The notes below the pieces were generated by a model, which saw only the letters and a list, made by a program, of their open reading frames with translations, was not told the origin of the DNA and ran no database searches. Made by a program: the position numbers and the translations under genes. Below, piece after piece: positions 29,045 through 37,121 of a DNA stretch of 64,000 bases; the first letter of the stretch is position 1, and each line of letters starts with the position of its first letter. This DNA is from Pseudomonadota bacterium (GTDB lineage Bacteria > Bdellovibrionota > Bacteriovoracia > Bacteriovoracales > Bacteriovoracaceae): NCBI GenBank assembly GCA_027487515.1, contig JAIYDL010000019.1, positions 186,001 through 250,000 on the forward strand, given 5' to 3'.

Positions 29045-29497
29045 ATGAAAACACTCCTGGGTCTCAGTCTCTTCGCCGCCACCTCTCTTCAGTCTCTGGC
29101 CGCGGCCGCACCAGCAAAACTCAGCTACTCCCTCGAGTTCATTTTGACCCAAGTCCTCGAGGCCAAAGGGCTTCCGGAGCGCCAAGAGATCCCTCTCCCG
29201 GCCCTTCGTCTTGAGAGTCTAACCCCCCTGGAAGTTTTCCAAGACGCCATCGAACCCCAGTGGGGGTTTAGGCCTCACGTGATCATCAACGCCTTCAGTG
29301 CCCGGCACAACACCATTTTTCTCTCCGACGAACCCACCTACTACGCCCGCTTCCGCCGCTGCATCGACGATTCCCTGGCCCACGAGCTCGTTCATTATGT
29401 CCAGGCCAAATACCAGGAGCGAGACCTGAACGACGACGCCCTCGAAGCCGAGGCAATTGAAATCCAGACGGCTTTCCGTGGCCGCTTCTGTCCCTAA
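29045..29497 (+). CDS. Small secreted HExxH metallopeptidase-like protein
   Basis: A 150-aa exported protein. After a signal peptide (MKTLLGLSLFAATSLQSLAAAA) comes a helical part and the zinc motif HELVH (His113, Glu114, His117). The following DALEAEAIEIQTAF supplies candidate third-ligand Glu residues, as in gluzincin-type DUF6647 proteins. This is very short for an active protease, so it may be a minimal peptidase or a binding protein. It lies between the two sigma-54 promoters, on the same strand. The start is set by the leader. Confidence 0.72.
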   Translation: MKTLLGLSLFAATSLQSLAAAAPAKLSYSLEFILTQVLEAKGLPERQEIPLPALRLESLTPLEVFQDAIEPQWGFRPHVIINAFSARHNTIFLSDEPTYYARFRRCIDDSLAHELVHYVQAKYQERDLNDDALEAEAIEIQTAFRGRFCP

Positions 29498-29565
29498 TTC
29501 TCCTCACCGATCTCTTCGTTTCCCAATCTAGCACCGATCTTTGAGCTCCCTGACCACAAATGGCC

Positions 29566-29616
29566 CTGGCCATGGCCAGAGTGGCACCGAGTTCATCCAA
29601 AACCCAGGGGTTTTGG
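29566..29616 (+). promoter_or_regulatory. Palindrome and inverted repeat upstream of the sigma-54 promoter
   Basis: CTGGCCATGGCCAG (29566-29579) is a perfect palindrome centred about 81 bases before the expected start, a usual place for a sigma-54 activator site. CCAAAACCC-AG-GGGTTTTGG (29597-29616) is a second perfect repeat centred near -47. Confidence 0.45.
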
Positions 29617-29627
29617 GACTTTTGCTT

Positions 29628-29643
29628 TGGCACGGTTCCTGCT
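29628..29643 (+). promoter_or_regulatory. Sigma-54 promoter of the 34-aa microprotein
   Basis: TTTGGCACGGTTCCTGCTTT fits TGGCAC-N5-TTGCW with GG/GC spacing of 12. The expected start is near 29654, giving a ~71-base leader to ATG 29725. Confidence 0.7.
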
Positions 29644-29724
29644 TTAAGGGTTTGTATCGGAGTCGCCAGGACGGAGACCCCAAGGGAACATCAGGAAGAT
29701 AAGAGCGAAACAGGAGAACCTCAA

Positions 29725-29829
29725 ATGGAAATGATGTTTGGACTTGCGGGACTAATGACTATGATGATGACTAGCCTTGCCCTTCAGCACTCCCTGTACC
29801 GCCGACGACAGACTGTCGTTGCAAAATAG
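29725..29829 (+). CDS. 34-aa hydrophobic microprotein under sigma-54 control
   Basis: A 34-residue peptide: a Met-rich hydrophobic helix (MFGLAGLMTMMMTSLAL) followed by a basic tail (HSLYRRRQTVVAK), the layout of a single-pass inner-membrane peptide with its C-terminus inside. CAGGAG lies 7-8 bases before the ATG. A sigma-54 promoter 5' and a perfect 9-bp terminator 2 bases after the stop make a complete small transcription unit. The track reports a longer frame (29560..29829) whose extra part crosses the promoter. No family recognised. Confidence 0.65.
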   Translation: MEMMFGLAGLMTMMMTSLALQHSLYRRRQTVVAK

Positions 29830-29830
29830 T

Positions 29831-29853
29831 GGGGGCCCTCTCGCAGGGCCCCC
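29831..29853 (+). terminator. Terminator of the microprotein gene
   Basis: GGGGGCCCT-CTCGC-AGGGCCCCC, perfect 9-bp stem, one base after the stop codon. It may also serve the convergent M24 peptidase operon. Confidence 0.7.
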
Positions 29854-29870
29854 TTCGCTCAAACGGTTAA

Positions 29871-30518
29871 CTAGACCAGTAGATCCTCAAAAAATGCCCC
29901 GTACTTCTTCCCTGGCCCCCAGAGATGAATCTCAAGAATCCAGGCGTTCGGTACCAGCTCCTCTGCGTACTCCGTGAGCCCCCCTCGAAAATGAACGTGG
30001 TGAGGAAAGTCACCGATCCGGTGGCCATCTTGCCCCGGGTTTAACAAGAGGTTCCGCGCCCTGGCCCGCGCCTCGGCGAAGGCGTAGAGCTCAGGTCCGG
30101 AGGCCTTGGTTTTGCGCCAGTGTTCGGCCACTTCTTGGAAAACGCTCTTCTGCGCCTCGCAGATGAACTTGAGGTCAAAGTTAGCTCCGATGCTAAACGT
30201 CTCACCGTAGTCGGCTTCGTGCCCTTCCACCACGGGGCCGATGTCCACGAAGAAAATGTCCTCTTCTTTTAAGACATAGGGGACCGAGACGTCCTTGAAG
30301 TTACAGATGGTGTTCGGCCCGAAGCGAAGCTTGGCCGGATGCCATTGCTTCTCCACCGGATGTTCCCGGCACAGATCTTTGTAAAGCGCGTGGGCATCCT
30401 CCTCGGTCATGCCGGGCTCGATCTTCGCCGCGAGGGCGTAGGTGAGGTCCCGGGCCACGTCCCGGGCCCGCAGGAGTTTTTGGAGGTCGAAGGTCTCTCC
30501 AAAACTTTGGACTCCCAT
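29871..30518 (-). CDS. M24 family metallopeptidase (aminopeptidase P/methionine aminopeptidase fold)
   Basis: Pita-bread-fold protein, probably a dipeptidase or X-Pro-like peptidase. Metal ligands can be traced: two Asp in FFVDIGPVVEGHEADYGETF, His in DGHRIGDFPHH, Glu in AWILEIHLW and Glu in GAFFEDLLV near the C-terminus. 215 aa, shorter than MetAP. It starts directly after the yqeY stop (TAAATG) and is the last gene of the proB-proA-yajQ-yqeY string. Confidence 0.85.
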   Translation of the reverse strand: MGVQSFGETFDLQKLLRARDVARDLTYALAAKIEPGMTEEDAHALYKDLCREHPVEKQWHPAKLRFGPNTICNFKDVSVPYVLKEEDIFFVDIGPVVEGHEADYGETFSIGANFDLKFICEAQKSVFQEVAEHWRKTKASGPELYAFAEARARARNLLLNPGQDGHRIGDFPHHVHFRGGLTEYAEELVPNAWILEIHLWGPGKKYGAFFEDLLV

Positions 30519-30929
30519 TTAGAAGCTTCCTTTCACGAGGTCCGAGGCGCGCTTGCCGTCGAAGCGGCCCTTGATGTGCGGCTGAAGTTCTTTCATCACC
30601 GCCCCCATGTCCTTGGCCCCGTTCGCCTTGATGCCGGCGATGAGAGCGACGACTTCGGCCTCATCCAGAGGCTTCGGAAGGTAGGCCTTCACGACCTCAA
30701 GTTCCTTCACGATCTTCGTGTGGGCGTCGGAGCCCGTCTGGTACATTTCGAGAGAATCCTGAATGCGCTTGGCGTGGGCCACGGTGACCGAGAGCTCATC
30801 GGTGGGCTTCGCGGCGGTGTTGTTCTTGATGAACTCGGCCTTCAGCATCCGGAGGGCGTCTAAGCGCTCCTGCTGCTTGGCCTTCATGGCCTCTTTGATG
30901 TCATTGTTTACCTGTTCCATCAGTGTCAT
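30519..30929 (-). CDS. yqeY: GatB/YqeY domain-containing protein
   Basis: A 136-aa helical protein of the YqeY family, related to the C-terminal tRNA-binding domain of GatB; role in tRNA or ribosome metabolism not settled. MTLMEQVNNDIKEAMKAKQQERLDALRMLKAE and the C-terminal MGAVMKELQPHIKGRFDGKRASDLVK are diagnostic. GTAGGTCC precedes the ATG. It is placed 6 bp after yajQ and touches the M24 gene. Confidence 0.93.
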   Translation of the reverse strand: MTLMEQVNNDIKEAMKAKQQERLDALRMLKAEFIKNNTAAKPTDELSVTVAHAKRIQDSLEMYQTGSDAHTKIVKELEVVKAYLPKPLDEAEVVALIAGIKANGAKDMGAVMKELQPHIKGRFDGKRASDLVKGSF

Positions 30930-30935
30930 AGGGAC

Positions 30936-31430
30936 CTACCTTTTCATATTTTCCATGTGGAGTTCGAGCGTCATGTCTTTGTGGGTGCGGAGGAACTGGA
31001 AGAGGGTCTGGAGCTCGTCGATGCTCTTGCTCTCAAGGCGATACTTCTCGTCCATGTACTGGGACTTCCCTTTGAAGCCCGACTCTTTGATGAGCCGGTT
31101 CATCAGTTTCTGGGCGTCTTTATCGAATCCGGTGGTGAGGGACAGGGTGAGCTTCTTCGCCTTGAGGCCAGAGTTCTCGATGGGAGACTCCTTCATGCCC
31201 CGGAAACCGATTCCGCGCTTGCCCATGTTGGTGCGAAGGATGTCGAGCACGGCCTTGACCTTCATCTCATCCTCGGCCTTGATCTCAATCACTTTTTCTT
31301 TTTCCTTGTACTCGGCCTTGGCATCCGAGCCCTTGAAGTCGAAGCGGCCCTGGACCATCTTCTCCGTGTTCTTCAGAGCGTTGTTGAGTTCCATCTCGTC
31401 AATTTTTGAAACTAAGTCAAACGATGCCAT
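30936..31430 (-). CDS. yajQ: YajQ family nucleotide-binding protein
   Basis: A 164-aa two-domain protein that binds nucleotides; XC_3703-type members are cyclic di-GMP effectors. MASFDLVSKIDEMELNNALKNTEKMVQGRFDFKGSD and the end KDMTLELHMENMKR are characteristic. AAGAGGAT lies 3-4 bases before the ATG. It lies 8 bp after proA in the same operon. A PilZ protein elsewhere in the window supports cyclic di-GMP use by this organism. Confidence 0.93.
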   Translation of the reverse strand: MASFDLVSKIDEMELNNALKNTEKMVQGRFDFKGSDAKAEYKEKEKVIEIKAEDEMKVKAVLDILRTNMGKRGIGFRGMKESPIENSGLKAKKLTLSLTTGFDKDAQKLMNRLIKESGFKGKSQYMDEKYRLESKSIDELQTLFQFLRTHKDMTLELHMENMKR

Positions 31431-31438
31431 ATATCCTC

Positions 31439-32665
31439 TTATCGAATCTGACCGTTCCCCAAAACGAGGAAGCGGGTGGTTGTCATTTCTCTGGCGCCCA
31501 TGGGCCCATAGGCGTGGAGTTTTGATGTGGAAATTCCGAGCTCGGCCCCGAGGCCCAGTTCGCCCCCGTCATTGAACCGCGTGGAGGCGTTCACCACCAG
31601 CGCCGACGCATCGACGGCGTTTAAAAACTCTTCAATGACCAGCGGATCTTTCGCGAGAATGGCCTCGGTGTGGTGAGAGCCATACTGCTGGATGTGACCG
31701 ATCGCCTCGCTCACCGAGGCGACGACCTTCACTGAGAGGATCTTGGCCAAGTATTCGGTGTCGTAGTCCGCGCTCGTGGCGGGTGTGATGCTTGGATCCA
31801 GGGCGAGGGTCTTCGCACACCCGCGGAGCTCCACTCCCGCTTGCTTCAGCGCTTGGAGCGCCGCTTTCGCACCCGGATAGTCCTGGTGGAGTAACAGCGT
31901 CTCGAGGGCATTACAAACCCCCGGCCGCTGGGTCTTGGCGTTCAAGAGAATGGGGTGGACCATCGCGGGGTCCGCGTCCGCGTGGACGTAGGCGTGGCAG
32001 AGTCCCTTGTCGTGGGCCACCACCGGCATCGTGGCGTGTCGGCGGACGAAGTCGATCAGCGCGCTCCCTCCTCGGGGGACCATGAGGTCGATGAACTGAT
32101 GAAGCTTCAGGAGTTCGTTCACATCTTCCCGCGTTTCGACCAGTGACACGGCCCCGAGGGGAAGGATGCGTGCGATGGCTTCGGAGACGACCGCAAAGAG
32201 TTTCCGGTTAGAATAGGCCGCTTCCTTTCCGCCTTTTAAGATGATGGCATTTCCGGACTTGATCGCCAGGGCGGCACCGTCGACCACCACGTTCGGGCGG
32301 GACTCGAAGATCATGCCAATCACGCCCAGAGGAATCCGCTGCTTCCGGATCACAAGACCATTCGGTCTCGTGGACTCTTCTACAATTGTGCCCACGACTT
32401 GCTCCTGGGCACCGACCGCCCGGCACATGTGCGCCAGCTGGGTAATGGATGCTTCCGTCAGCACCAGTCGGTCCACGAGGGCATCACTGAGTTCCTGGCG
32501 CCGGGCCTCTGTTAGATCCCTCTGATTTTCACTTAGGATCGCACCGCGCTCCCGGAGAAGAGCATCGGCGATCGCTTCCAGGGCCATGAGTCGCTGCGCC
32601 TCGGGAAGAGACTGGAGTGTGGAGGTGGCCGCCTTGGCGCGGGTTGCGAGCTCGGTGACAGTCAT
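31439..32665 (-). CDS. proA: Glutamate-5-semialdehyde dehydrogenase (gamma-glutamyl phosphate reductase)
   Basis: Second step of proline synthesis: NADPH reduction of glutamyl-5-phosphate. The catalytic Cys is in QRPGVCNALETLLLH. ITLLKGGKEA- and LGVIGMIFESRPNV-type segments form the cofactor fold. Two ATGs are close together; the second (32665) is preferred because GAAGGA lies at proper distance, giving 408 aa instead of 410. It is downstream of proB with an ~87-bp gap. Confidence 0.95.
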   Translation of the reverse strand: MTVTELATRAKAATSTLQSLPEAQRLMALEAIADALLRERGAILSENQRDLTEARRQELSDALVDRLVLTEASITQLAHMCRAVGAQEQVVGTIVEESTRPNGLVIRKQRIPLGVIGMIFESRPNVVVDGAALAIKSGNAIILKGGKEAAYSNRKLFAVVSEAIARILPLGAVSLVETREDVNELLKLHQFIDLMVPRGGSALIDFVRRHATMPVVAHDKGLCHAYVHADADPAMVHPILLNAKTQRPGVCNALETLLLHQDYPGAKAALQALKQAGVELRGCAKTLALDPSITPATSADYDTEYLAKILSVKVVASVSEAIGHIQQYGSHHTEAILAKDPLVIEEFLNAVDASALVVNASTRFNDGGELGLGAELGISTSKLHAYGPMGAREMTTTRFLVLGNGQIR

Positions 32666-32752
32666 GGGCATCCTTCGTAAGAAGGTTCCATTCTATAGGC
32701 TCGAGAACTTTAAGATAAGGCTCTTTTTATCTTAGCTCTGAGTCAAATTGAC

Positions 32753-33856
32753 CTAAATGTCCGCTTTGATAAGAAGGTTATCTTTGTGGATCGCCACTTT
32801 AGACGGTGCGTTCTCAATCAGCGCCGAGATCTCCCCTGATTTCTTTCCCATGACAAGGGCCAACTCCCGGTGATCAAACTCCGTGATGCCCACGGCGATG
32901 GTCTTGTTCCGATGCTTCACCTGAATGACGTCCCCGCGGCGGAACACACCGTGGACTTTTCGAATCCCGATCGGGAGAAGAGAGGTCGTTGCCTTTAGCA
33001 TCGCCCCCGCACAGCCTTCGTCCACCACCACCCAGGCATCATTTTTGACCATGGTGGAGAGCCAGGACTTGCGCCGGGAGGTTTGGCGGTCGGGATTGCC
33101 CTTGAAGAGAGTTCCTCCCGTGCCCGAAAGGAGGCGAGAGAGTGGGGACTCGGCCAGGAAAGTTCCGATGCAAACATCGACACCGAGGGGAGTGAGCTTG
33201 CGCACCGCCTTGAGCTTCGTGTCCATTCCGCCCCGACCGACGGAGGTTTTCGCCGCAAACTTGACTCCCACAAAGTCCTCCCGGAAGTCGACCACGTCGA
33301 AGCGCCGAGCGTCCGCTTCTTTCGGGTTTTTATCGAAGAGGCCATCGGCCTCGGTGAGGAGGATCAGTTTCTCCGCGTCCGTGGCTTCGGTGATCATGAC
33401 GGCCAGTTGGTCATTGTCCCCGACAGTGATTTCCGCGTAGGACACCGTATCGTTTTCATTCACGATGGGGAGGACATCGTTTTCCAAGAGCCGGTTGATG
33501 GTGTTCCGGATGTTCAAGAAGCGCTGCCGCTCTTTGAAGTCTTCATGAGTCACGAGGATCTGAGCACCGTGAGCGCCCAGCGCCTCTAAAGCATCCACAT
33601 AGGCGCGCATCAGGAGCGGCTGGCCCACGGCCGCCGCGGCCTGCTGAAAGGAGATCATCATCTTCTTCTCTTCGGGCCGCTTGATCAAAGCGCGGCCCGA
33701 GTTGATGGCGCCGGAGCTCACGAGGATCGGCGCAAAGCCTTTTTCCCGCAGGGCCAGGAGCTCTGCCACCAGGGCACGGATCTTGACCGAAGAAACTCCG
33801 CCCGCTTCATTGGTAACCGCGAGCGAACCCACTTTTATGACGACACGTTTTTTCAT
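32753..33856 (-). CDS. proB: Glutamate 5-kinase
   Basis: First step of proline synthesis, phosphorylating glutamate. The amino-acid-kinase domain (residues 1-255) has KVGSLAVT, LVSSGAINSG, NENDTVS and GRGGMDTKLKA. The C-terminal PUA domain (~275-367) is complete. 367 aa, full length. It heads the proB-proA-yajQ-yqeY-M24 operon. Proline feedback acts on this enzyme in other bacteria. Confidence 0.96.
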   Translation of the reverse strand: MKKRVVIKVGSLAVTNEAGGVSSVKIRALVAELLALREKGFAPILVSSGAINSGRALIKRPEEKKMMISFQQAAAAVGQPLLMRAYVDALEALGAHGAQILVTHEDFKERQRFLNIRNTINRLLENDVLPIVNENDTVSYAEITVGDNDQLAVMITEATDAEKLILLTEADGLFDKNPKEADARRFDVVDFREDFVGVKFAAKTSVGRGGMDTKLKAVRKLTPLGVDVCIGTFLAESPLSRLLSGTGGTLFKGNPDRQTSRRKSWLSTMVKNDAWVVVDEGCAGAMLKATTSLLPIGIRKVHGVFRRGDVIQVKHRNKTIAVGITEFDHRELALVMGKKSGEISALIENAPSKVAIHKDNLLIKADI

Positions 33857-33939
33857 ACCTAAATGGTAAGTGAAATAGCGAAAGGTACAACTCCTTTCTG
33901 AGGTCTTTCCCGCCGAGCGTCGCCCGGCGCCGATGAAGT

Positions 33940-33975
33940 GGTGTCACAAGCGCACCTCGGGATCACTGTGACACC
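33940..33975. promoter_or_regulatory. Perfect inverted repeat in the divergent proB / secreted-protein region
   Basis: GGTGTCACA and TGTGACACC, 9-bp arms 18 bases apart, lie about 85 bp before proB and 100 bp before the secreted-protein gene. Spacing and symmetry suit an operator for a dimeric regulator or a stem-loop. Confidence 0.45.
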
Positions 33976-34076
33976 AGAAAATCTCATATCTTCTCAGACG
34001 TGAAATTGGCCCGTGACAGAAAATTTTGCCTAGGAGAAAGTCGGTTTAAGAGACACTCTTGCTAAGGAGCACCGAC

Positions 34077-34511
34077 ATGCTGAATCTCAAACTCGTCCTC
34101 GCCACTGTTTTTTTCCTTGTCTTCACCTTCGTTGACCAGGCCTCGGCCCAGGGCCGTCGCGGACCACGCTACAATCCGCGTCCTGACGACTACCATTCCC
34201 GTGGTCGCGTCACCTGTAGCGCCACGGACCGTGGTTGGGAAGAGCACTGGGGTGGTCACGGCTCGTGCGGAGAGTGTGTCCAGCGCCACGGAGACTGTGT
34301 GGAGAGCTGCTACGAGCTCCGCTACATCTGCGAGGCCCAGGGGTCAGATTTCCAAGGCCGAATTCGGACCTTCACCGTTCGCGCGCAAGACCGGTGGACC
34401 GCTGAACGAGAGGCCATCCGCCAGTGTGAATGGGACCGCTCCATGCGCTCCTGTTCTCTCACCTCTTGCCGCGAAGAGCGCCAGCAGGTTTCTCGGCGCT
34501 CGTGCCGCTAA
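34077..34511 (+). CDS. Secreted Cys-rich hypothetical protein
   Basis: A 144-aa exported protein. The signal peptide (MLNLKLVLATVFFLVFTF..., ending ASAQ) is followed by an Arg/Pro/Tyr-rich segment and a domain with about ten cysteines, such as GSCGECVQRHGDCVESC and CSLTSCREE. It is rich in Arg and His, with low Lys. ATG 34077 has AAGGAG 7 bases upstream; the track TTG at 34059 is discarded. A strong terminator follows. No family recognised; disulfide-bonded in the periplasm or outside. Confidence 0.72.
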   Translation: MLNLKLVLATVFFLVFTFVDQASAQGRRGPRYNPRPDDYHSRGRVTCSATDRGWEEHWGGHGSCGECVQRHGDCVESCYELRYICEAQGSDFQGRIRTFTVRAQDRWTAEREAIRQCEWDRSMRSCSLTSCREERQQVSRRSCR

Positions 34512-34537
34512 TCGCTTTACCTTAAAGTTCTAAATCG

Positions 34538-34590
34538 CCCCTGATTCTGTGACGGGAACGCCCTCGTCAGAGAATCAGGGGTTTTGTCTA
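34538..34590 (+). terminator. Strong intrinsic terminator
   Basis: CCCCTGATTCT and AGAATCAGGGG (11 bp), extended by an inner TGACG/CGTCA stem, followed by TTTTGTCTATTTT. It separates the Cys-rich gene from the following paralogue pair. Confidence 0.88.
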
Positions 34591-34694
34591 TTTTACACTG
34601 CTTAAAAATCCGCTTCCTTTTCTGACTTTCCTCATGCTACGTCAGCCCCTTATAAAGTTTGTTGAGATTTGAGATTCCTTCATCTGGAGTAGGC

Positions 34695-35057
34695 ATGGTG
34701 ATGTTTCTTTTTTCTGTGCTTGTGCTGGGGCCTGCTCACTCGGCAGATCTGGCAAGCACCGTAACGTGTATGCTTGGGCCTCGGCGGATCGACGTCGAGT
34801 TCTCCCCAAAAGAGCGACCAGTCCGCGCAATGGTTAGCCTCGGGAGCCGATCCATCCTCGTGGATGACTGCTCTGACTCCGTCGGCACCTCGGTCGACTG
34901 CAAATCACACTCGGCGGATGATCCGGCCTGCGCCACTCGCTCGAGTAACTGGCTCCGGATGAATCTGGGGACCGATGGCGGGGCCATTTTTCAAAGAGAG
35001 ACCTGTGTTGAACACACGACACTCATCATCGATGAGTGCGTGCGAACGTATAAGTGA
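34695..35057 (+). CDS. Small secreted protein, tandem paralogue 1
   Basis: A 120-aa exported protein; leader MVMFLFSVLVLGPAHSAD. The mature part has VTCMLGPRRIDVEFSPKERPVRAMVSLGS, DDCSDSVGTSVDCKS and a C-terminal ETCVEHTTLIIDEC. The order of strands and Cys positions is shared with the next gene (VTCG..VYVELTAKGKPVKATVSWG, TDCSES...CKS). GGAG lies 5 bases before ATG 34695; a second ATG two codons on is possible. No family recognised. The gap to the paralogue is 28 bp. Confidence 0.68.
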   Translation: MVMFLFSVLVLGPAHSADLASTVTCMLGPRRIDVEFSPKERPVRAMVSLGSRSILVDDCSDSVGTSVDCKSHSADDPACATRSSNWLRMNLGTDGGAIFQRETCVEHTTLIIDECVRTYK

Positions 35058-35085
35058 TCCCAGTGACTTTACCCAAGGAGTACTC

Positions 35086-35463
35086 ATGAAACTGATTCTT
35101 ACCTCACTCTTTAGCTTCCTCGTCGTCCAGGCCGCGAGTGCCTCAACTGTGGTGACCTGCGGGGCCCCGTTCGGAGGAGTTTATGTTGAGCTTACGGCCA
35201 AGGGAAAACCCGTTAAGGCCACGGTGAGCTGGGGATATGAGTCAATCCCAGTCACTGACTGTTCTGAGTCAAACGGAAAGTTCATCATCTGTAAGTCGCA
35301 GCAAACGGAGAACCCGAGCTCTCCATCCATCGCCCACAACTTCCTTCAAGTCTACATGGACGGCGATCGTGGGATCGCAGTTTTTCAGAGGACCTTTGTC
35401 CCCGATACCTATAACGCTTCGTCGAAGATGGAATTCAATGACTGCAGACGGGGTAACCCGTAG
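35086..35463 (+). CDS. Small secreted protein, tandem paralogue 2
   Basis: A 125-aa exported protein; leader MKLILTSLFSFLVVQAASAS. It is homologous along its length to the preceding gene, with conserved VTC, GKPVKA, DCS, CKS and the C-terminal EFNDC. AAGGAG lies 6 bases before ATG 35086; the track ORF (34975) wrongly runs back into the neighbour. Probably one cotranscript with the first copy, ended by the hairpin at 35472. Function unknown. Confidence 0.7.
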   Translation: MKLILTSLFSFLVVQAASASTVVTCGAPFGGVYVELTAKGKPVKATVSWGYESIPVTDCSESNGKFIICKSQQTENPSSPSIAHNFLQVYMDGDRGIAVFQRTFVPDTYNASSKMEFNDCRRGNP

Positions 35464-35471
35464 TTCGATGG

Positions 35472-35502
35472 TTGGTCGCCCCAGTTACCTTGGGGCGACC
35501 AA
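35472..35502. terminator. Bidirectional terminator hairpin
   Basis: TTGGTCGCCCC and GGGGCGACCAA, perfect 11-bp stem with a 9-base loop, in the 63-bp gap between convergent genes. Each arm ends in AA/TT only. Confidence 0.7.
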
Positions 35503-35526
35503 ATCACGCTGTCTGATTGCTCTGAT

Positions 35527-36189
35527 TTACGAATGAAAGGTCATCTCCGGAACATGGGCCGGAACTACAAGATCAGCCTCGGTGAGCCTTCGAATCTCTT
35601 CTACTGAAACCCCCGGAGCACGTTCGAGGAGGTGGAACTTCCCTCCCTCCAACCTTAAGACGGCCAGGTCTGTCACCACCAGCTTCACGCAGTCAACACC
35701 CGTCAGCGGGAGAGAGCATTTCTTCAAAATCTTGGAAGCACCGTCTTTAGAAGCATGGGACATGGCGACGATGATGTTGTCGGCCCCGGCGACGAGATCC
35801 ATCGCTCCTCCCATCCCCTTGACTAGTTTCCCAGGAATCATCCAAGAGGCGAGGGCCCCGGTTTGGTCTACCTCGAACGCGCCGAGGACGGTGAGGTCAA
35901 CGTGGCCTCCGCGGATCATGGCGAAGGAATCAGCGGACGAAAAGAAGGCAGCTCCCTTCACTACGGTCACGGTCTGCTTACCAGCGTTGATGAGGTCCGG
36001 GTCAACTTTATCTTCCGTCGGGAATTCACCCATGCCGAGGATTCCGTTCTCCGATTGGAACATCACTTCCATCCCTTGAGGGATGTAGTTGGCAACGAGG
36101 GTAGGAATGCCGATGCCGAGGTTCACGTAGTAGCCGTCGCGTAACTCTTTGGCGATTCTCTGAGCGATCTGTTCTCTTGATAGTGCCAT
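35527..36189 (-). CDS. scoB: 3-oxoacid CoA-transferase subunit B
   Basis: Beta subunit of a succinyl-CoA:3-oxoacid (acetoacetate) CoA-transferase. The catalytic Glu lies in QSENGILGMG; GIGIPTLVANYIP and DLVAGADNIIVAM are typical. 220 aa. It lies 12 bp downstream of subunit A. Acetoacetate or a related CoA transferase such as AtoA is the alternative; ketone-body or branched-chain use would feed the fadAB products. The substrate is inferred from the family. Confidence 0.92.
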   Translation of the reverse strand: MALSREQIAQRIAKELRDGYYVNLGIGIPTLVANYIPQGMEVMFQSENGILGMGEFPTEDKVDPDLINAGKQTVTVVKGAAFFSSADSFAMIRGGHVDLTVLGAFEVDQTGALASWMIPGKLVKGMGGAMDLVAGADNIIVAMSHASKDGASKILKKCSLPLTGVDCVKLVVTDLAVLRLEGGKFHLLERAPGVSVEEIRRLTEADLVVPAHVPEMTFHS

Positions 36190-36201
36190 AAATGGATGTC
36201 C

Positions 36202-36903
36202 TTATTTTTTGACTGTTCTTTGTTCGATTCTCTTCTCAAACGTACCCTTGATCAGTCGGTCGACGAAGATCCCAGGGACGTGGATGAAGTTCGGGTCCAG
36301 TTCTCCGGCCTCGACGATCTCTTCGACCTCAACCACTGTGATCTTGCCGGCGGTGGCGATCATCGGATTGAAGTTGGCCGCGGTTTTCCGGAAGATCAGG
36401 TTTCCAAAGGTATCGGCCTTCCAGGCCTTCACGAGGGCGAAGTCGGCCTTGGGAAATGCTGGCTCAAGCACGTACGGGCGGCCATTGAACATTTTGATGT
36501 CTTTCCCATCAGCGACCATGGTTCCGTAGCCGGTGGCGGTGAAAAAACCTGGAATCCCTGCGCCGGCGGCACGGATCTTCTCCGCGAGTGTCCCCTGAGG
36601 AGTGAGCTCGAGTTCGAGTTCGCCGGAGAGGACCTGCTTTTCAAAAAGAGCATTCTCACCGACGTAGGATGAGATCATTTTTTTGACCTGCTTTTTTTCC
36701 AGAAGAATGCCGAGCCCAAAACCATCCACTCCTGCGTTATTGGAGGCGATGGTAAGACCTTTGACACTCAGATCATGGACCTTTTTGATGAGGTTCTCCG
36801 GAATGCCGCAAAGGCCAAAGCCTCCGACCATCAAAAACATATTGTCCCGAAGCCCAGCAAGCGCCTCATCGTAGGTCTTTACGACCTTATTAAAACCGGA
36901 CAT
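36202..36903 (-). CDS. scoA: 3-oxoacid CoA-transferase subunit A
   Basis: Alpha subunit of the same CoA-transferase. [15 protein letters not shown] and the glycine-rich [15 protein letters not shown] segment match ScoA/AtoD. ATG 36903 (MSGFNKVV) is preferred to the track start 36942, because AAGGAGCGG lies 6 bases upstream. 233 aa. First gene of a two-gene operon. Confidence 0.93.
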   Translation of the reverse strand: MSGFNKVVKTYDEALAGLRDNMFLMVGGFGLCGIPENLIKKVHDLSVKGLTIASNNAGVDGFGLGILLEKKQVKKMISSYVGENALFEKQVLSGELELELTPQGTLAEKIRAAGAGIPGFFTATGYGTMVADGKDIKMFNGRPYVLEPAFPKADFALVKAWKADTFGNLIFRKTAANFNPMIATAGKITVVEVEEIVEAGELDPNFIHVPGIFVDRLIKGTFEKRIEQRTVKK

Positions 36904-37079
36904 TAACCGCTCCTTTGCGAAAGATTCGCAAAACATTAACATAACGATTTGAAGAGTCGCAACCTTTGAGCACCTTTCGGTGCATTCTTTAAGGGGAGAG
37001 GAATTGAGCTGTTGAAGCTTGCGGAGCGCGTTGGCTAGGGAGGCCGGTGGCCAGGGAAGGGCTAAGCGTTGATTTGAAA

Positions 37080-37108
37080 TTTTAAAGGCCCGCTGGGGGC
37101 CCTTAAAA
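37080..37108 (-). terminator. Terminator of the endA-like gene
   Basis: On the minus strand TTTTAAGGGCCC-CCAGC-GGGCCTTTAAAA, one mismatch in 12 bp, starting 13 bases after the nuclease stop. Confidence 0.75.
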
Positions 37109-37121
37109 TGGAGTTTGACTC

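Noticed and set aside
30763-31575. 270-aa plus-strand ORF across yqeY and yajQ
   Set aside because: Covers three certain minus-strand genes; Ser/Arg-rich composition of an antisense frame.
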